Positions 33,922 through 43,652 of a DNA stretch of 44,419 nt are shown here, piece by piece. The stretch's first letter is position 1. Each line of letters starts with the position of its first letter. The stretch comes from Betaproteobacteria bacterium RIFCSPLOWO2_02_FULL_68_150 (lineage in GTDB: Bacteria; Pseudomonadota; Gammaproteobacteria; Burkholderiales; SG8-39): NCBI GenBank assembly GCA_001771975.1, contig MERE01000180.1:1-44419 (forward strand), written 5' to 3'. The notes beneath the pieces are model-generated. The model saw nothing but the letters and a program-made list of their open reading frames with translations. It was not told where the DNA came from and ran no database searches. The position numbers and the translations under genes were made by a program.

Positions 33922-36155
33922 GCGAGCTGAATCTCGAGATCGACGGCCGTGCGGTGGCGGTACCTCCGGGGGCCACCGTGATGGACGCGGCGGTGAAGCT
34001 CGGCATCTACGTGCCGCATTTCTGCTACCACAGGAAACTCTCGATCGCCGCCAACTGCCGCATGTGCCTGGTGGAAGTCGAGCGGGCGCCCAAGCCGCTG
34101 CCGGCCTGCGCCACCCCGGCGACCGACGGCATGAAGGTGCGCACCAATTCGGCGGGCGCGAAGTCCGCGCAGCAGGGCGTGATGGAGTTCCTGCTCATCA
34201 ACCACCCGCTCGACTGCCCGATCTGCGACCAGGGCGGCGAGTGCCAGCTGCAGGACCTCGCGGTCGGCTATGGCAAGAGCGCCTCGCGCTTCGAGGAGGA
34301 CAAGCGCGTCGTGCCGGCGAAGGACATCGGCCCGCTGGTGGCCGCCGAGGAGATGAGCCGCTGCATCCAGTGCACGCGCTGCGTGCGCTTCGGGCAGGAG
34401 ATCGCGGGCGTGATGGAACTGGGCATGATCCACCGCGGCGAGCATGCGGAGATCGTCGCCTTCGTAGGCCGCACGGTCGACTCGGAACTCTCGGGCAACA
34501 TGATCGACCTGTGTCCGGTAGGCGCGCTCACCTCGAAGCCGTTCCGCTTCGCCGCGCGCACCTGGGAACTCGCGCGCCGCAAGTCGATCTCGCCGCACTG
34601 CGGGCTCGGCTCGAACCTGGTGGTGCAGGTGAAACAGAACCGGGTGAAGCGCGTACTGCCGCTCGAAAACGAAGCCGTCAACGAATGCTGGCTCTCGGAC
34701 AAGGACCGCTATTCCTACGAGGCGCTCGAGTCGGGCGAGCGGCTGACGCGGCCGATGCTGAAAGACCACGGCCAGTGGCGCGAGGTCGATTGGCCGCAGG
34801 CGCTCGAGCGCGTCGCGGCGGAGCTGACCAAGGCCGCGGGCAGCGTCGGCATCCTCGCCACGCCGCATTCGACGCTCGAGGAACTGTACCTCGCCGGGCG
34901 GCTGGCGCAGGCCCTGGGCGGGAGCGCCGATTTCAGGCTGCGCCAGTCCGACTTCTCCGGCGACGCCAAGCGGGGCGGGATACCGTGGCTCGGCATGCCG
35001 GTGGCGAACCTGGACGGCCTCGACCGCGTGCTGGTGGTCGGCTCGTTCCTGCGCAAGGACCACCCGCTGCTCGCGCAGCGACTGCGCCAGGCGGCGAAGC
35101 GCGGCTGCCGGGTCAACGTGCTGCATTCGGTCGACGATGATTGGTTGATGCCGATCGCGAACCGCAAGATCGTGCCGCCGTCGGAGCTGCTCGAGGCGCT
35201 GCGTGGCGTCAATGGCACCCCGATCGGGGAGAGCCTGCGTTCCGGCAGGAACGTCGCCGTGCTGCTGGGAAACTTCGCGCAGCAGCATCCGCAGGCGGCG
35301 CAGTTGCAGGCTGCGGCGCAGGCGCTCGGCTACCCGATAGGCTTCCTCGGCGAGGCGGCGAATTCGGTAGGCGGTTACCTCGCCGGATTGCCCGTGGGCG
35401 GCAATGCCGCATCGGCGCTCGGGCACAAGGCCCTGGTGCTGCTCAATGCGGAGCCCGAGCTCGATTGCGCCGATCCGCAGACGGCGGGGCAGGCGCTCGA
35501 GCGGGCGCAGTTCGTGGTGGCGCTCGGCGCCTTCCGGCCGGCGCGCGATGGTGCCGACGTGCTGCTGCCGATCGCGCCGTTTGCCGAGACCGCGGGAACT
35601 TTCGTTTCCACCGAGGGGCGGATCCAGTCGTTCCATCCGGCGGTGCGCCCGGCGGGCGATGCGCGCCCGGCGTGGAAGGTGCTGCGCGTGCTGGGCAACC
35701 TGGCCGGCGTGGCGGGATTCGATTACGAAACTCTCGAGCAGGTGCGCGAGGCATGCCTGCGCGGCAAGGACCTCGCGGCGCTGCTGTCCAACCGCATCGA
35801 TCTCGCGGCCTCGCCCGCGGCGCCTGCGCCGCAGGGACTGCAGCGCATCGCCGAGGTTCCGATCCATTTTGCCGATGCCCTGGTGCGGCGCGCGCCGTCG
35901 CTGCAGAAGACGCGCGATGCGCAGCCGCCGCGCGCGTGGATGAACGCGCGCCTGATGCAGCAGCTCGGCGTCAGCGCAGGCCAGCCGGTGCTCATCCGGC
36001 AGGGCAGCGGCGAGGCGCGGCTCGCCGCGGCGCTGGACGACCGGCTGCCGGAGGGCTGCGTCCGGGTGCCGGCCGCGCACGCCTCCACCGCCGGGCTGGG
36101 TGCGATGTTCGGCACGCTCGGCGTGCAGGCCGTGGCCGTGGGAAAGGCCGCCTGA
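33918..36155 (+). CDS. nuoG: NADH-quinone oxidoreductase subunit G
   Basis: 745 residues from the ATG at 33918. The N-terminal ferredoxin domain carries [2Fe-2S] (FCYHRKLSIAANCRMCLVE), the His-liganded cluster (HPLDCPICDQGGECQLQD) and CIQCTRCVRFGQEI with a later Cys in DLCPVGAL. The rest is a molybdopterin-oxidoreductase-like fold with no cofactor. At about residues 420-490 (EALRGVNGTPIGESLRSG, GGYLAGLPVGGNAASALG) it is shorter than the related proteins I can recall, by an estimated 25-35 residues. These are surface loops, so natural variation is likely. Confidence 0.96.
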
Positions 36156-37250
36156 ATGAACGTGACCGCGCTGCTCGACACGCTGCTCGCGTTCTCCGAG
36201 TCGAAGCTCGGCCCGCTCTGGGGGCCGGCCACCTACGAGCTGGTCACCTCCGCGGTGTTCATCGTCCTCATCGTCGCGCCGCTCATGCTGTGCGTGGCCT
36301 ACCTGACGCTGTGGGAACGCAAGCTCATCGGCTGGATGCAGATCCGCATCGGCCCGAACCGCGTCGGCCCGCTCGGCCTGCTGCAGCCGATCGCCGACGG
36401 CGTGAAGCTCCTGTTCAAGGAAGTCATCCTGCCGACCAACGCCAACAAGGCGCTCTACATCCTGGCGCCGATGCTCGGCATCATGCCGGCGCTCGCCGCG
36501 TGGGCGGTGGTGCCGTTCGCGCCGGAGGTGGTGCTGGCGGACATCAATGCGGGGCTGCTCTACGTCATCGCGCTGACCTCGTTCGGCGTCTACGGCGTGA
36601 TCATCGCCGGCTGGGCGTCGAACTCGAAATACGCCTTCCTCGGCGCGATGCGCTCGGCGGCGCAGATGGTGTCCTACGAGCTGGGCATGGGCTTCGCGCT
36701 GGTGGTGGTGCTGATGGTCTCGGGCAGCCTCAACCTGTCGGACATCGTGAACGCGCAGGGGCGCGGCCTGTTCGCCTCCAAGGGGCTGCATTTCCTGTCG
36801 TGGAACTGGCTGCCGCTGGCGCCGATGCTGCTGGTGTATTTCATCTCCGGCGTCGCCGAGACCAACCGCGCGCCGTTCGACGTGGTCGAGGGCGAATCGG
36901 AAATCGTCGCCGGCCACATGATCGAGTACTCGGGCATGACCTTCGCCCTGTTTTTCCTCGCCGAATACGCGAACATGATCCTCATCAGCACCCTCACGGC
37001 GGTCATGTTCTTCGGCGGCTGGCAGGCGCCGATCGACAGCGCGTTGTTCAACCTGCTGCCGCCGTTCGGCTGGCTGCTCGCCAAGGTGTTCGTCATCGTC
37101 TCCCTGTTCCTCTGGATCCGGGCCACCTTCCCGCGCTACCGCTACGACCAGATCATGCGCCTCGGGTGGAAGATCTTCATCCCGCTGACCCTCGTCTGGA
37201 TCGTGTTCGTAGGCGCCTGGATGCAGACGCCGTGGAACATCTGGAAATGA
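36156..37250 (+). CDS. nuoH: NADH-quinone oxidoreductase subunit H
   Basis: 364 residues, eight to nine membrane helices. The conserved loop ERKLIGWMQIRIGPNRVGP and AETNRAPFDVVEGESEIVAG line the quinone entry and the junction with the peripheral arm. The ATG follows the nuoG stop with no gap. Confidence 0.97.
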   Translation: MNVTALLDTLLAFSESKLGPLWGPATYELVTSAVFIVLIVAPLMLCVAYLTLWERKLIGWMQIRIGPNRVGPLGLLQPIADGVKLLFKEVILPTNANKALYILAPMLGIMPALAAWAVVPFAPEVVLADINAGLLYVIALTSFGVYGVIIAGWASNSKYAFLGAMRSAAQMVSYELGMGFALVVVLMVSGSLNLSDIVNAQGRGLFASKGLHFLSWNWLPLAPMLLVYFISGVAETNRAPFDVVEGESEIVAGHMIEYSGMTFALFFLAEYANMILISTLTAVMFFGGWQAPIDSALFNLLPPFGWLLAKVFVIVSLFLWIRATFPRYRYDQIMRLGWKIFIPLTLVWIVFVGAWMQTPWNIWK

Positions 37251-37257
37251 AGCCGCG

Positions 37258-37746
37258 ATGAACCGGATGCTCGAGTTGTTCCGCTCCTTCCTGCTGCTCG
37301 AGCTGCTGCGGGGCCTCGCCCTCACCGGGCGCCACCTGTTCCGGCGCAAGATCACGGTCCAGTTTCCCGAGGAAAAGACCCCGGCGAGCCCGCGCTTTCG
37401 CGGGCTGCATGCGCTGCGCCGCTACCCCAACGGCGAGGAACGCTGCATCGCCTGCAAGCTGTGCGAGGCGGTGTGCCCGGCGCTCGCGATCCACATCGAG
37501 TCGGAGGAACGCGCCGACGGCACGCGCCGCACGACGCGCTACGACATCGACCTCACCAAGTGCATTTTCTGCGGCTTTTGCGAGGAGGCCTGCCCGGTCG
37601 ATGCGATCGTAGAGACGCGCATCATCGAGTACCACGGCGAGACGCGCGGCGACCTTCTCTACACCAAGCCGATGCTGCTCGCGGTGGGCGAGCGCTACGA
37701 AGAGCAGATCGCCAAGGACCGCGCGGCCGACGCCGCCTACCGCTAG
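37258..37746 (+). CDS. nuoI: NADH-quinone oxidoreductase subunit I
   Basis: 162 residues. Ferredoxin-type subunit with clusters N6a and N6b: CIACKLCEAVCPALAI and CIFCGFCEEACPVDAI. An amphipathic N-terminal part attaches it to the membrane arm. Confidence 0.97.
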   Translation: MNRMLELFRSFLLLELLRGLALTGRHLFRRKITVQFPEEKTPASPRFRGLHALRRYPNGEERCIACKLCEAVCPALAIHIESEERADGTRRTTRYDIDLTKCIFCGFCEEACPVDAIVETRIIEYHGETRGDLLYTKPMLLAVGERYEEQIAKDRAADAAYR

Positions 37747-37758
37747 GACCTGCCGCCC

Positions 37759-38352
37759 ATGTTCGAGACCGCCGTGTTCTACGCCTTCGCCGCGATCCTG
37801 CTGGTGGCCGGGGCGTGCGTGGTCACGGCGCGCAACCCGGTACACGCGGCGATGTTCCTGGTGCTCGCCTTCTTCACCGCGTCGGGCATCTGGCTCTTGC
37901 TGCGCGCCGAGTTCCTCGCCATCGCGCTGCTGCTGGTGTACGTCGGCGCGGTGATGGTGCTGTTTCTGTTCGTGGTCATGATGCTCGACATCAACATCGA
38001 GCGCCTGCGCGAGGGCTTCTGGAAGAACCTGCCGCTCGCCGTGGTGGTGGGCGGAATCATGATGGCGGAGATGGCGGCGGTGCTCGCCGGGCGCTACTTC
38101 GGCGTCGCGCCGCGGCCGCTCGCGCGCGCGGCGGACTATTCCAACACCAAGGAGCTGGGCCGCCTCATCTACACCGATTACGCCTACGCCTTCGAGATCG
38201 CGGCGGCGATCCTGCTGGTGGCGATCGTCGCCGCGATCGCGCTCACGCTGCGCGGCCGCAAGGACTCGCGCCGCCAGGATCCGGCCGCGCAGGTACGGGT
38301 GCGGCGCAGCGAGCGCGTGCGGCTGGTGTCCATGCCGGCGGACAAGGAATGA
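37759..38352 (+). CDS. nuoJ: NADH-quinone oxidoreductase subunit J
   Basis: 197 residues with five membrane segments; ARNPVHAAMFLVLAFFTASG and LVYVGAVMVLFLFVVMMLDI (with the pi-bulge helix important for coupling) are conserved. The C-terminal 30 residues are basic and variable. ATGA overlap with nuoK. Confidence 0.95.
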   Translation: MFETAVFYAFAAILLVAGACVVTARNPVHAAMFLVLAFFTASGIWLLLRAEFLAIALLLVYVGAVMVLFLFVVMMLDINIERLREGFWKNLPLAVVVGGIMMAEMAAVLAGRYFGVAPRPLARAADYSNTKELGRLIYTDYAYAFEIAAAILLVAIVAAIALTLRGRKDSRRQDPAAQVRVRRSERVRLVSMPADKE

Positions 38353-38657
38353 CGCTCACGCTCTCGCATTACCTGGTGCTCGGCGCGCTGCTCTTTGCGA
38401 TCAGCGTGATCGGCATCTTCCTCAACCGGCGCAACCTGATCGTCCTGCTGATGGCGATCGAGCTGATGCTGCTCGCGGTCAACCTGAACTTCATCGCCTT
38501 CTCGCATTTCCTCGGCGATCCCGCCGGGCAGGTGTTCGTGTTCTTCATTCTCACCGTGGCCGCGGCCGAATCGGCCATCGGCCTGGCGATCCTGGTGGTG
38601 CTGTTCCGCGCGCTCGCCACGATCAACGTCGAGGACCTCGACACCCTCAAAGGATGA
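38349..38657 (+). CDS. nuoK: NADH-quinone oxidoreductase subunit K
   Basis: 102 residues, three membrane helices. The two buried glutamates of the proton path lie in LLMAIELMLLAVNLNF and AAAESAIGLAILV. Starts at 38349, overlapping the nuoJ stop. Confidence 0.95.
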   Translation: MTLTLSHYLVLGALLFAISVIGIFLNRRNLIVLLMAIELMLLAVNLNFIAFSHFLGDPAGQVFVFFILTVAAAESAIGLAILVVLFRALATINVEDLDTLKG

Positions 38658-38661
38658 CCCG

Positions 38662-40650
38662 GTGGCCGGTGCGCTGGCCTGGATCGACAAGATGATCGCC
38701 ATGAAGACCCTGTACCTGCTGGTGCCCCTGGCGCCGCTCGCCGGCGCGCTCGCGGCGGGCCTCGCCGGGCGCGCGCTCGGCCGCGCCGGCGCGCACCGCG
38801 TCACGATCCTCTCGGTGCTGGTGTCGTTCCTCGCCTCGTGCGTGGTGCTGGCCGACGTGCTGCAGGGCAACGTCTTCAACGGCGGCGTCTACACCTGGCT
38901 CACGAGCGGCGAGACGCGGCTCGAGATCGGCTTCCTGGTCGACCGCCTCTCGGCGCTGATGATGGTGGTGGTGACGTTCGTGTCGCTGATGGTGCACGTC
39001 TACACCATCGGCTACATGGCCGAGGACCCGGGCTACCAGCGGTTCTTCGCCTACATTTCGCTGTTCACCTTCTCGATGCTGATGCTGGTGATGTCGAACA
39101 ATTTCCTGCAGCTCTTTTTCGGCTGGGAAGCGGTCGGCGTGGTGTCGTACTTCCTGATCGGCTTCTGGTACACGCGGCCGAGCGCCATCTTCGCCAGCCT
39201 CAAGGCCTTCCTCGTCAACCGCGTCGGCGACTTCGGCTTCGTGCTCGGCATCGCGCTGATCCTCACGCATTTCGGCACGCTCGACTACGCCGCGGTGTTC
39301 GCGCAGGCCCCCGCCGCGGCCGGCAAGACGGTCGAGCTGTTCGGCGGCGCGCCCTGGCTGCTGCTCAGCGTGATCTGCATCTGCCTGTTCGTCGGTGCGA
39401 TGGGCAAGAGCGCGCAGTTCCCGCTGCACGTCTGGCTGCCCGACTCGATGGAGGGCCCGACGCCGATCTCGGCCCTGATCCACGCCGCGACCATGGTGAC
39501 CGCGGGCATCTTCATGGTGGCGCGCATGTCGCCGCTGTTCGAACTCTCGCCGAGCGCGCTCTCGGTGGTGCTCGTGATCGGCGCGATCACCGCGATCTTC
39601 ATGGGCCTCGTCGCGCTGACGCAGTTCGACATCAAGCGCGTCATCGCCTACTCGACGCTGTCGCAACTCGGCTACATGACGGTAGCGCTCGGCGCTTCGG
39701 CCTACTCGGCGGCGATCTTCCACCTCATGACGCACGCCTTCTTCAAGGCGGTGCTGTTCCTCGCCGCCGGCTCGGTGATCATCGGGCTGCACCACGAGCA
39801 GGACATGCGGCGCATGGGCGGGCTGAAAAAGTACATGCCGTGGACCTACTGGACGCTGCTCATCGGCGCCATCGCCTCTGCCGGGATCCCGCCGTTCGCC
39901 GGTTTTTTCTCCAAGGACGCGATCATCGAGGCGGTGAAGCTGTCGCAGACGCCGGGCGCGGGCTTCGCCTACCTGGCCGTGCTGTCCTGCGTCTTCGTCA
40001 CCGCGGCCTACACCTTCCGCCTGGTGTTCATGGCGTTCCACGGCGAGCCGCGGTTCGACGCCGCGCACCCGCCGCACGAGTCGCCCGCGGTGGTCACCGT
40101 GCCGCTGGTGCTGCTCGCGATTCCTTCAGTCGCCTCCGGCTGGCTGATCGGCCGCGTGGTGTTCGGCGACTACTTCGGCAGCGCCATCGCGGTGGCCCCG
40201 GCGCACGCCAACATCGCGCACATGAGCGGGGAGTATCACGGCCTGTGGAGCTACCTGCTGCACGGCGTGAGCGCGCCGCCGTTCTGGCTGGCGCTCGCCG
40301 GCATCGGCACCGCGTATTACCTCTACCGCGTGCGTACCGACCTGCCCAAGCGCATCGCGATCGCCCTGGGGCCGCTGTACGCGCTCATCGAACGCAAGTA
40401 CGGCTTCGACGAGCTGTACCAGTGGCTGTTCGCGGGCGGCGCGCGCCTGCTCGGCGCCGGGCTGTGGAAGGGCGGCGACGAACGCACCATCGACGGCATC
40501 CTGGTCAACGGTTCGGCGCGCCTGGTGGGCTGGTCCTCCGGCGTGGTGCGCCTGTTCCAGACGGGCTACATCTACCAGTACGCGTTCGCCATGATCTTCG
40601 GCGTCCTGCTGATCATGACCTGGTTCCTGTTCCTCGCGCCAAGGGCCTAG
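38662..40650 (+). CDS. nuoL: NADH-quinone oxidoreductase subunit L
   Basis: 662 residues from GTG at 38662, which has AAAGGA about 8 nt upstream; an ATG at 38701 (MKTLYLLVPLAPLAGALAAG) gives the more usual N terminus and cannot be excluded. Antiporter-like proton-pumping subunit: FFGWEAVGVVSYFLIGFW, lysines in AMGKSAQFPLHVWLPDSMEG, GPTPISALIHAATMVTAG, HAFFKAVLFLAAGS. The long lateral helix occupies the C-terminal end. Confidence 0.95.
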   Translation: MAGALAWIDKMIAMKTLYLLVPLAPLAGALAAGLAGRALGRAGAHRVTILSVLVSFLASCVVLADVLQGNVFNGGVYTWLTSGETRLEIGFLVDRLSALMMVVVTFVSLMVHVYTIGYMAEDPGYQRFFAYISLFTFSMLMLVMSNNFLQLFFGWEAVGVVSYFLIGFWYTRPSAIFASLKAFLVNRVGDFGFVLGIALILTHFGTLDYAAVFAQAPAAAGKTVELFGGAPWLLLSVICICLFVGAMGKSAQFPLHVWLPDSMEGPTPISALIHAATMVTAGIFMVARMSPLFELSPSALSVVLVIGAITAIFMGLVALTQFDIKRVIAYSTLSQLGYMTVALGASAYSAAIFHLMTHAFFKAVLFLAAGSVIIGLHHEQDMRRMGGLKKYMPWTYWTLLIGAIASAGIPPFAGFFSKDAIIEAVKLSQTPGAGFAYLAVLSCVFVTAAYTFRLVFMAFHGEPRFDAAHPPHESPAVVTVPLVLLAIPSVASGWLIGRVVFGDYFGSAIAVAPAHANIAHMSGEYHGLWSYLLHGVSAPPFWLALAGIGTAYYLYRVRTDLPKRIAIALGPLYALIERKYGFDELYQWLFAGGARLLGAGLWKGGDERTIDGILVNGSARLVGWSSGVVRLFQTGYIYQYAFAMIFGVLLIMTWFLFLAPRA

Positions 40651-42135
40651 ATGACGCACACCGTGCCGCTGCTGTCCTACGCCATCTGGGTGCCGATCGT
40701 CGCCGGTCTGCTGGTGCTCGCCACCGGCGGCGACCGGAACGCCGCGCTGCAGCGCTGGCTGGCGCTCGCCGGTGCTCTCACCGGCTTCCTGGTGACGCTG
40801 CCGCTGTACGCCAACTTCGACCTCAAGTCCTCGGGCATGCAGTTCGTCGAACTGGCGCCGTGGATCGAGCAGTTCAACGTCCACTATCACCTCGGGGTCG
40901 ACGGCATCTCGCTGCTGTTCGTGCTGCTCAACAGCTTCATCACGGTGCTGGTGGTGATCGCCGGCTGGAGCGTGATCGGGACGCGCGTGGCGCAGTACCT
41001 GGCGTCGTTCCTCATCCTCTCGGGGCTGCTGAACGGCGTCTTCGCGGCGCTCGATGCGCTGCTGTTCTACGTCTTCTTCGAGGCCACGCTGATCCCGATG
41101 TTCATCATCATCGGCGTCTGGGGCGGGCCCAACCGCGTCTACGCGGCGCTCAAATTCTTCCTCTACACCCTGATGGGCTCGCTGCTGATGCTGGTCGCGA
41201 TGCTCTACCTGTACGGCAAGTCGGGCGGCAGCTTCTCGATCCTCGACTGGCACAAGCTGCCGCTGCCGCTCGGTGCGCAAGTGCTGCTGTTCTTCGGCTT
41301 CCTGCTCGCGTTCGCGGTCAAGGTGCCGATGTGGCCGGTGCACACCTGGCTGCCGGATGCGCACACCGAGGCACCCACCGGCGGCTCGGTGGTGCTGGCG
41401 GCGATCCTGCTCAAGCTCGGCGCCTACGGCTTCGTGCGCCTGACGCTGCCGATCCTGCCGGACGCCTCGCGCGAGCTCGCCTGGTTCATGATCGCGCTGT
41501 CGCTGGTGGCGGTGGTCTACATCGGCCTGGTGGCGCTGGTGCAGACCGACATGAAGAAGCTGATCGCCTACTCGTCGGTCTCGCACATGGGGTTCGTCAC
41601 GCTCGGCTTCTTCGTCTTCAACGCCTACGGGGTCGAGGGCGCGCTGGTGCAGATGATCTCGCACGGCTTCGTCTCGGCGGCGATGTTCCTGTGCGTCGGC
41701 GTGCTCTACGACCGCATGCACACGCGCATGATCGCCGACTACGGCGGCGTGGTGAACACGATGCCGAAGTTCGCCTCGCTCATGATGCTGTTCGCGATGG
41801 CCAACTGCGGCCTGCCGGCGACCTCCGGCTTCGTCGGGGAATTCATGGTCATCCTGGGCGCCATGAAGGTCAATTTCTGGCTCGCGTTCGCCGCCGGCAC
41901 GACGCTCGTCTTCGGCGCCGCCTACACGCTCTGGATGTACAAGCGCGTCATTTTCGGCGCCGTGGCGAACGCCGAGGTGGCCGCGCTGAAGGACCTCAAC
42001 GGCCGCGAGTACCTGGTGCTCGCGCTGCTCGCGCTGGCGGTGCTGTGGATGGGCGTCTATCCGCTGCCCTTCACCGAGGTGATGCACGCTTCGGTCAACG
42101 AACTGCTGCGCCACGTGGCGCTGCCCAAGCTGTGA
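40651..42135 (+). CDS. nuoM: NADH-quinone oxidoreductase subunit M
   Basis: 494 residues, about 14 membrane helices. Antiporter-like subunit: FYVFFEATLIPMFIIIGVWG, AFAVKVPMWPVHTWLPDAHT, EAPTGGSVVLAAILLKLGAY and SSVSHMGFVTLG hold the conserved Glu, Lys and His of the proton channel. Starts directly after the nuoL stop. Confidence 0.96.
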   Translation: MTHTVPLLSYAIWVPIVAGLLVLATGGDRNAALQRWLALAGALTGFLVTLPLYANFDLKSSGMQFVELAPWIEQFNVHYHLGVDGISLLFVLLNSFITVLVVIAGWSVIGTRVAQYLASFLILSGLLNGVFAALDALLFYVFFEATLIPMFIIIGVWGGPNRVYAALKFFLYTLMGSLLMLVAMLYLYGKSGGSFSILDWHKLPLPLGAQVLLFFGFLLAFAVKVPMWPVHTWLPDAHTEAPTGGSVVLAAILLKLGAYGFVRLTLPILPDASRELAWFMIALSLVAVVYIGLVALVQTDMKKLIAYSSVSHMGFVTLGFFVFNAYGVEGALVQMISHGFVSAAMFLCVGVLYDRMHTRMIADYGGVVNTMPKFASLMMLFAMANCGLPATSGFVGEFMVILGAMKVNFWLAFAAGTTLVFGAAYTLWMYKRVIFGAVANAEVAALKDLNGREYLVLALLALAVLWMGVYPLPFTEVMHASVNELLRHVALPKL

Positions 42136-42143
42136 ACCACGCC

Positions 42144-43631
42144 ATGACGACTCCGCTGCCCGATTTCGCCCTGGCGCTGCCCGAGATCGTGCTGCTCGCC
42201 GGCGCCTGCGCGCTCCTGATCTTCGACCTGTTCGCGCGCGGCGAGCGGCGCGAGGGCAGCGTGCGCTTCGCCGGGCTGGTGCTGCTCGCCACGGCCGCGG
42301 CGACGCTGTTCGTGCTGCTCGGCACCGGCGGCGCCCTGGCCTACACCTTCAACGGCCTGTACGTCGCCGACGTGATGGCGCTGCTGCTCAAGCTCGGCGC
42401 CACGCTGGCGGTGGCGCTGGCGCTCGCCTATTCGCGGCGCTACCTGCACGACCGGGGGCTGCTGAAGGGCGAATTGCTCGCGCTGCTGCTGTTCGCGCTG
42501 CTCGGCATGATGGTGATGATGAGCGCCAACAGCTTGCTCACCCTGTATCTCGGGCTGGAGCTGCTGTCGCTGTGCCTGTACTCGCTGGTGGCGCTCAACC
42601 GCGATTCGCCGGTCTCGACCGAGGCGGCGATGAAATACTTCGTGCTCGGCGCGCTCGCCTCCGGGCTGCTGCTCTACGGCATGTCGATGATCTACGGCGC
42701 CACCGGCACGCTCACCATCACCGAGGTCGCCAGGCAGGTCGCCAACCTGCAGGCCAACAGCGCGCAGCACGGCTTCCTCGTCTTCGGCGTCGTGTTCCTG
42801 ATCGCCGGGCTCGCCTTCAAGCTCGGCGTGGTGCCGTTCCACATGTGGATCCCGGATGTCTACCAGGGCGCGCCGACCGCGGTCACGCTGGTGATCGGCA
42901 CGGCGCCCAAGCTGGCGGCGTTCGCCATGGCGGTGCGGCTGCTGGTCAACGGCCTGCTCGACCTGGCGGCGGACTGGCAGCAGATGCTCGTGATCCTGTC
43001 GGTATTGTCGATGGCGATCGGCAACATCACCGCGATCGCGCAGACCAACGTCAAGCGCATGCTCGCCTATTCGACCATCGCGCACATGGGGTTCATGCTG
43101 CTCGGGCTGCTCTCCGGGGTGGTGGGCGGCAACTGGCTGAATGCCGCGGAGGCCTACGCGGCGGCGATGTTCTACACCGTGGTCTACGTGCTGATGTCGC
43201 TCGGCGCCTTCGGCATGCTGGTGCACCTCTCGGGCAAGGGCTTCGAATGCGAGCGGCTCGAGGACCTGAAGGGCCTCAACCGGCGCAGCCCCTGGCAAGC
43301 CTTCATCATGCTGCTGCTGATGTTCTCGCTCGCCGGCGTGCCGCCCACTGCCGGCTTCTACGCCAAGCTCTCGGTGCTCTCCGCCACCGTGGCCGCCGGG
43401 CAGATCTGGCTCGCGGTGGTCGCGGTGCTGCTGTCGCTGGTCGGCGCGTTCTACTACCTGCGCGTCGTCAAGCTGATGTACTTCGACGACCCCGCCGAGA
43501 CCGCGCCGGCGCTCGAGGGCGAGCGCGACGCCCGCGTGCTGCTGTCGGCCAACGGCCTGGCGCTGCTCGTGATCGGCATCGTGCCGCAGCCGCTGATGGG
43601 GCTCTGCTTCGTCGCCATCAAGAGCCTATAA
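42144..43631 (+). CDS. nuoN: NADH-quinone oxidoreductase subunit N
   Basis: 495 residues from the ATG at 42144 (MTTPLPDFALALPEI); a GTG at 42132, overlapping the nuoM stop, would add four residues. Third antiporter-like subunit: LTLYLGLELLSLCLYSLVAL, FKLGVVPFHMWIPDVYQGAP, STIAHMGFMLLGL. Last gene of the nuo operon; a consensus TATAAT overlaps its stop. Confidence 0.96.
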   Translation: MTTPLPDFALALPEIVLLAGACALLIFDLFARGERREGSVRFAGLVLLATAAATLFVLLGTGGALAYTFNGLYVADVMALLLKLGATLAVALALAYSRRYLHDRGLLKGELLALLLFALLGMMVMMSANSLLTLYLGLELLSLCLYSLVALNRDSPVSTEAAMKYFVLGALASGLLLYGMSMIYGATGTLTITEVARQVANLQANSAQHGFLVFGVVFLIAGLAFKLGVVPFHMWIPDVYQGAPTAVTLVIGTAPKLAAFAMAVRLLVNGLLDLAADWQQMLVILSVLSMAIGNITAIAQTNVKRMLAYSTIAHMGFMLLGLLSGVVGGNWLNAAEAYAAAMFYTVVYVLMSLGAFGMLVHLSGKGFECERLEDLKGLNRRSPWQAFIMLLLMFSLAGVPPTAGFYAKLSVLSATVAAGQIWLAVVAVLLSLVGAFYYLRVVKLMYFDDPAETAPALEGERDARVLLSANGLALLVIGIVPQPLMGLCFVAIKSL

Positions 43632-43648
43632 TCCCGCCGCGTGCGGGG
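43627..43648 (+). promoter_or_regulatory. TATAAT box and short hairpin after nuoN
   Basis: TATAAT (43627-43632) overlaps the nuoN stop codon, and CCCGC-CGCGT-GCGGG (43634-43648) can form a 5-bp hairpin next to it. No matching -35 is visible and no T-run follows, so neither a promoter nor a terminator is certain. Confidence 0.3.
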
Positions 43649-43652
43649 GTGC

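Noticed and set aside
38838..43631. Plus-strand open frame of about 1,600 codons across nuoL-nuoN
   Set aside because: Only its last 495 codons are real (nuoN). The earlier part is an out-of-frame reading of nuoL and nuoM, rich in Arg and Ala.
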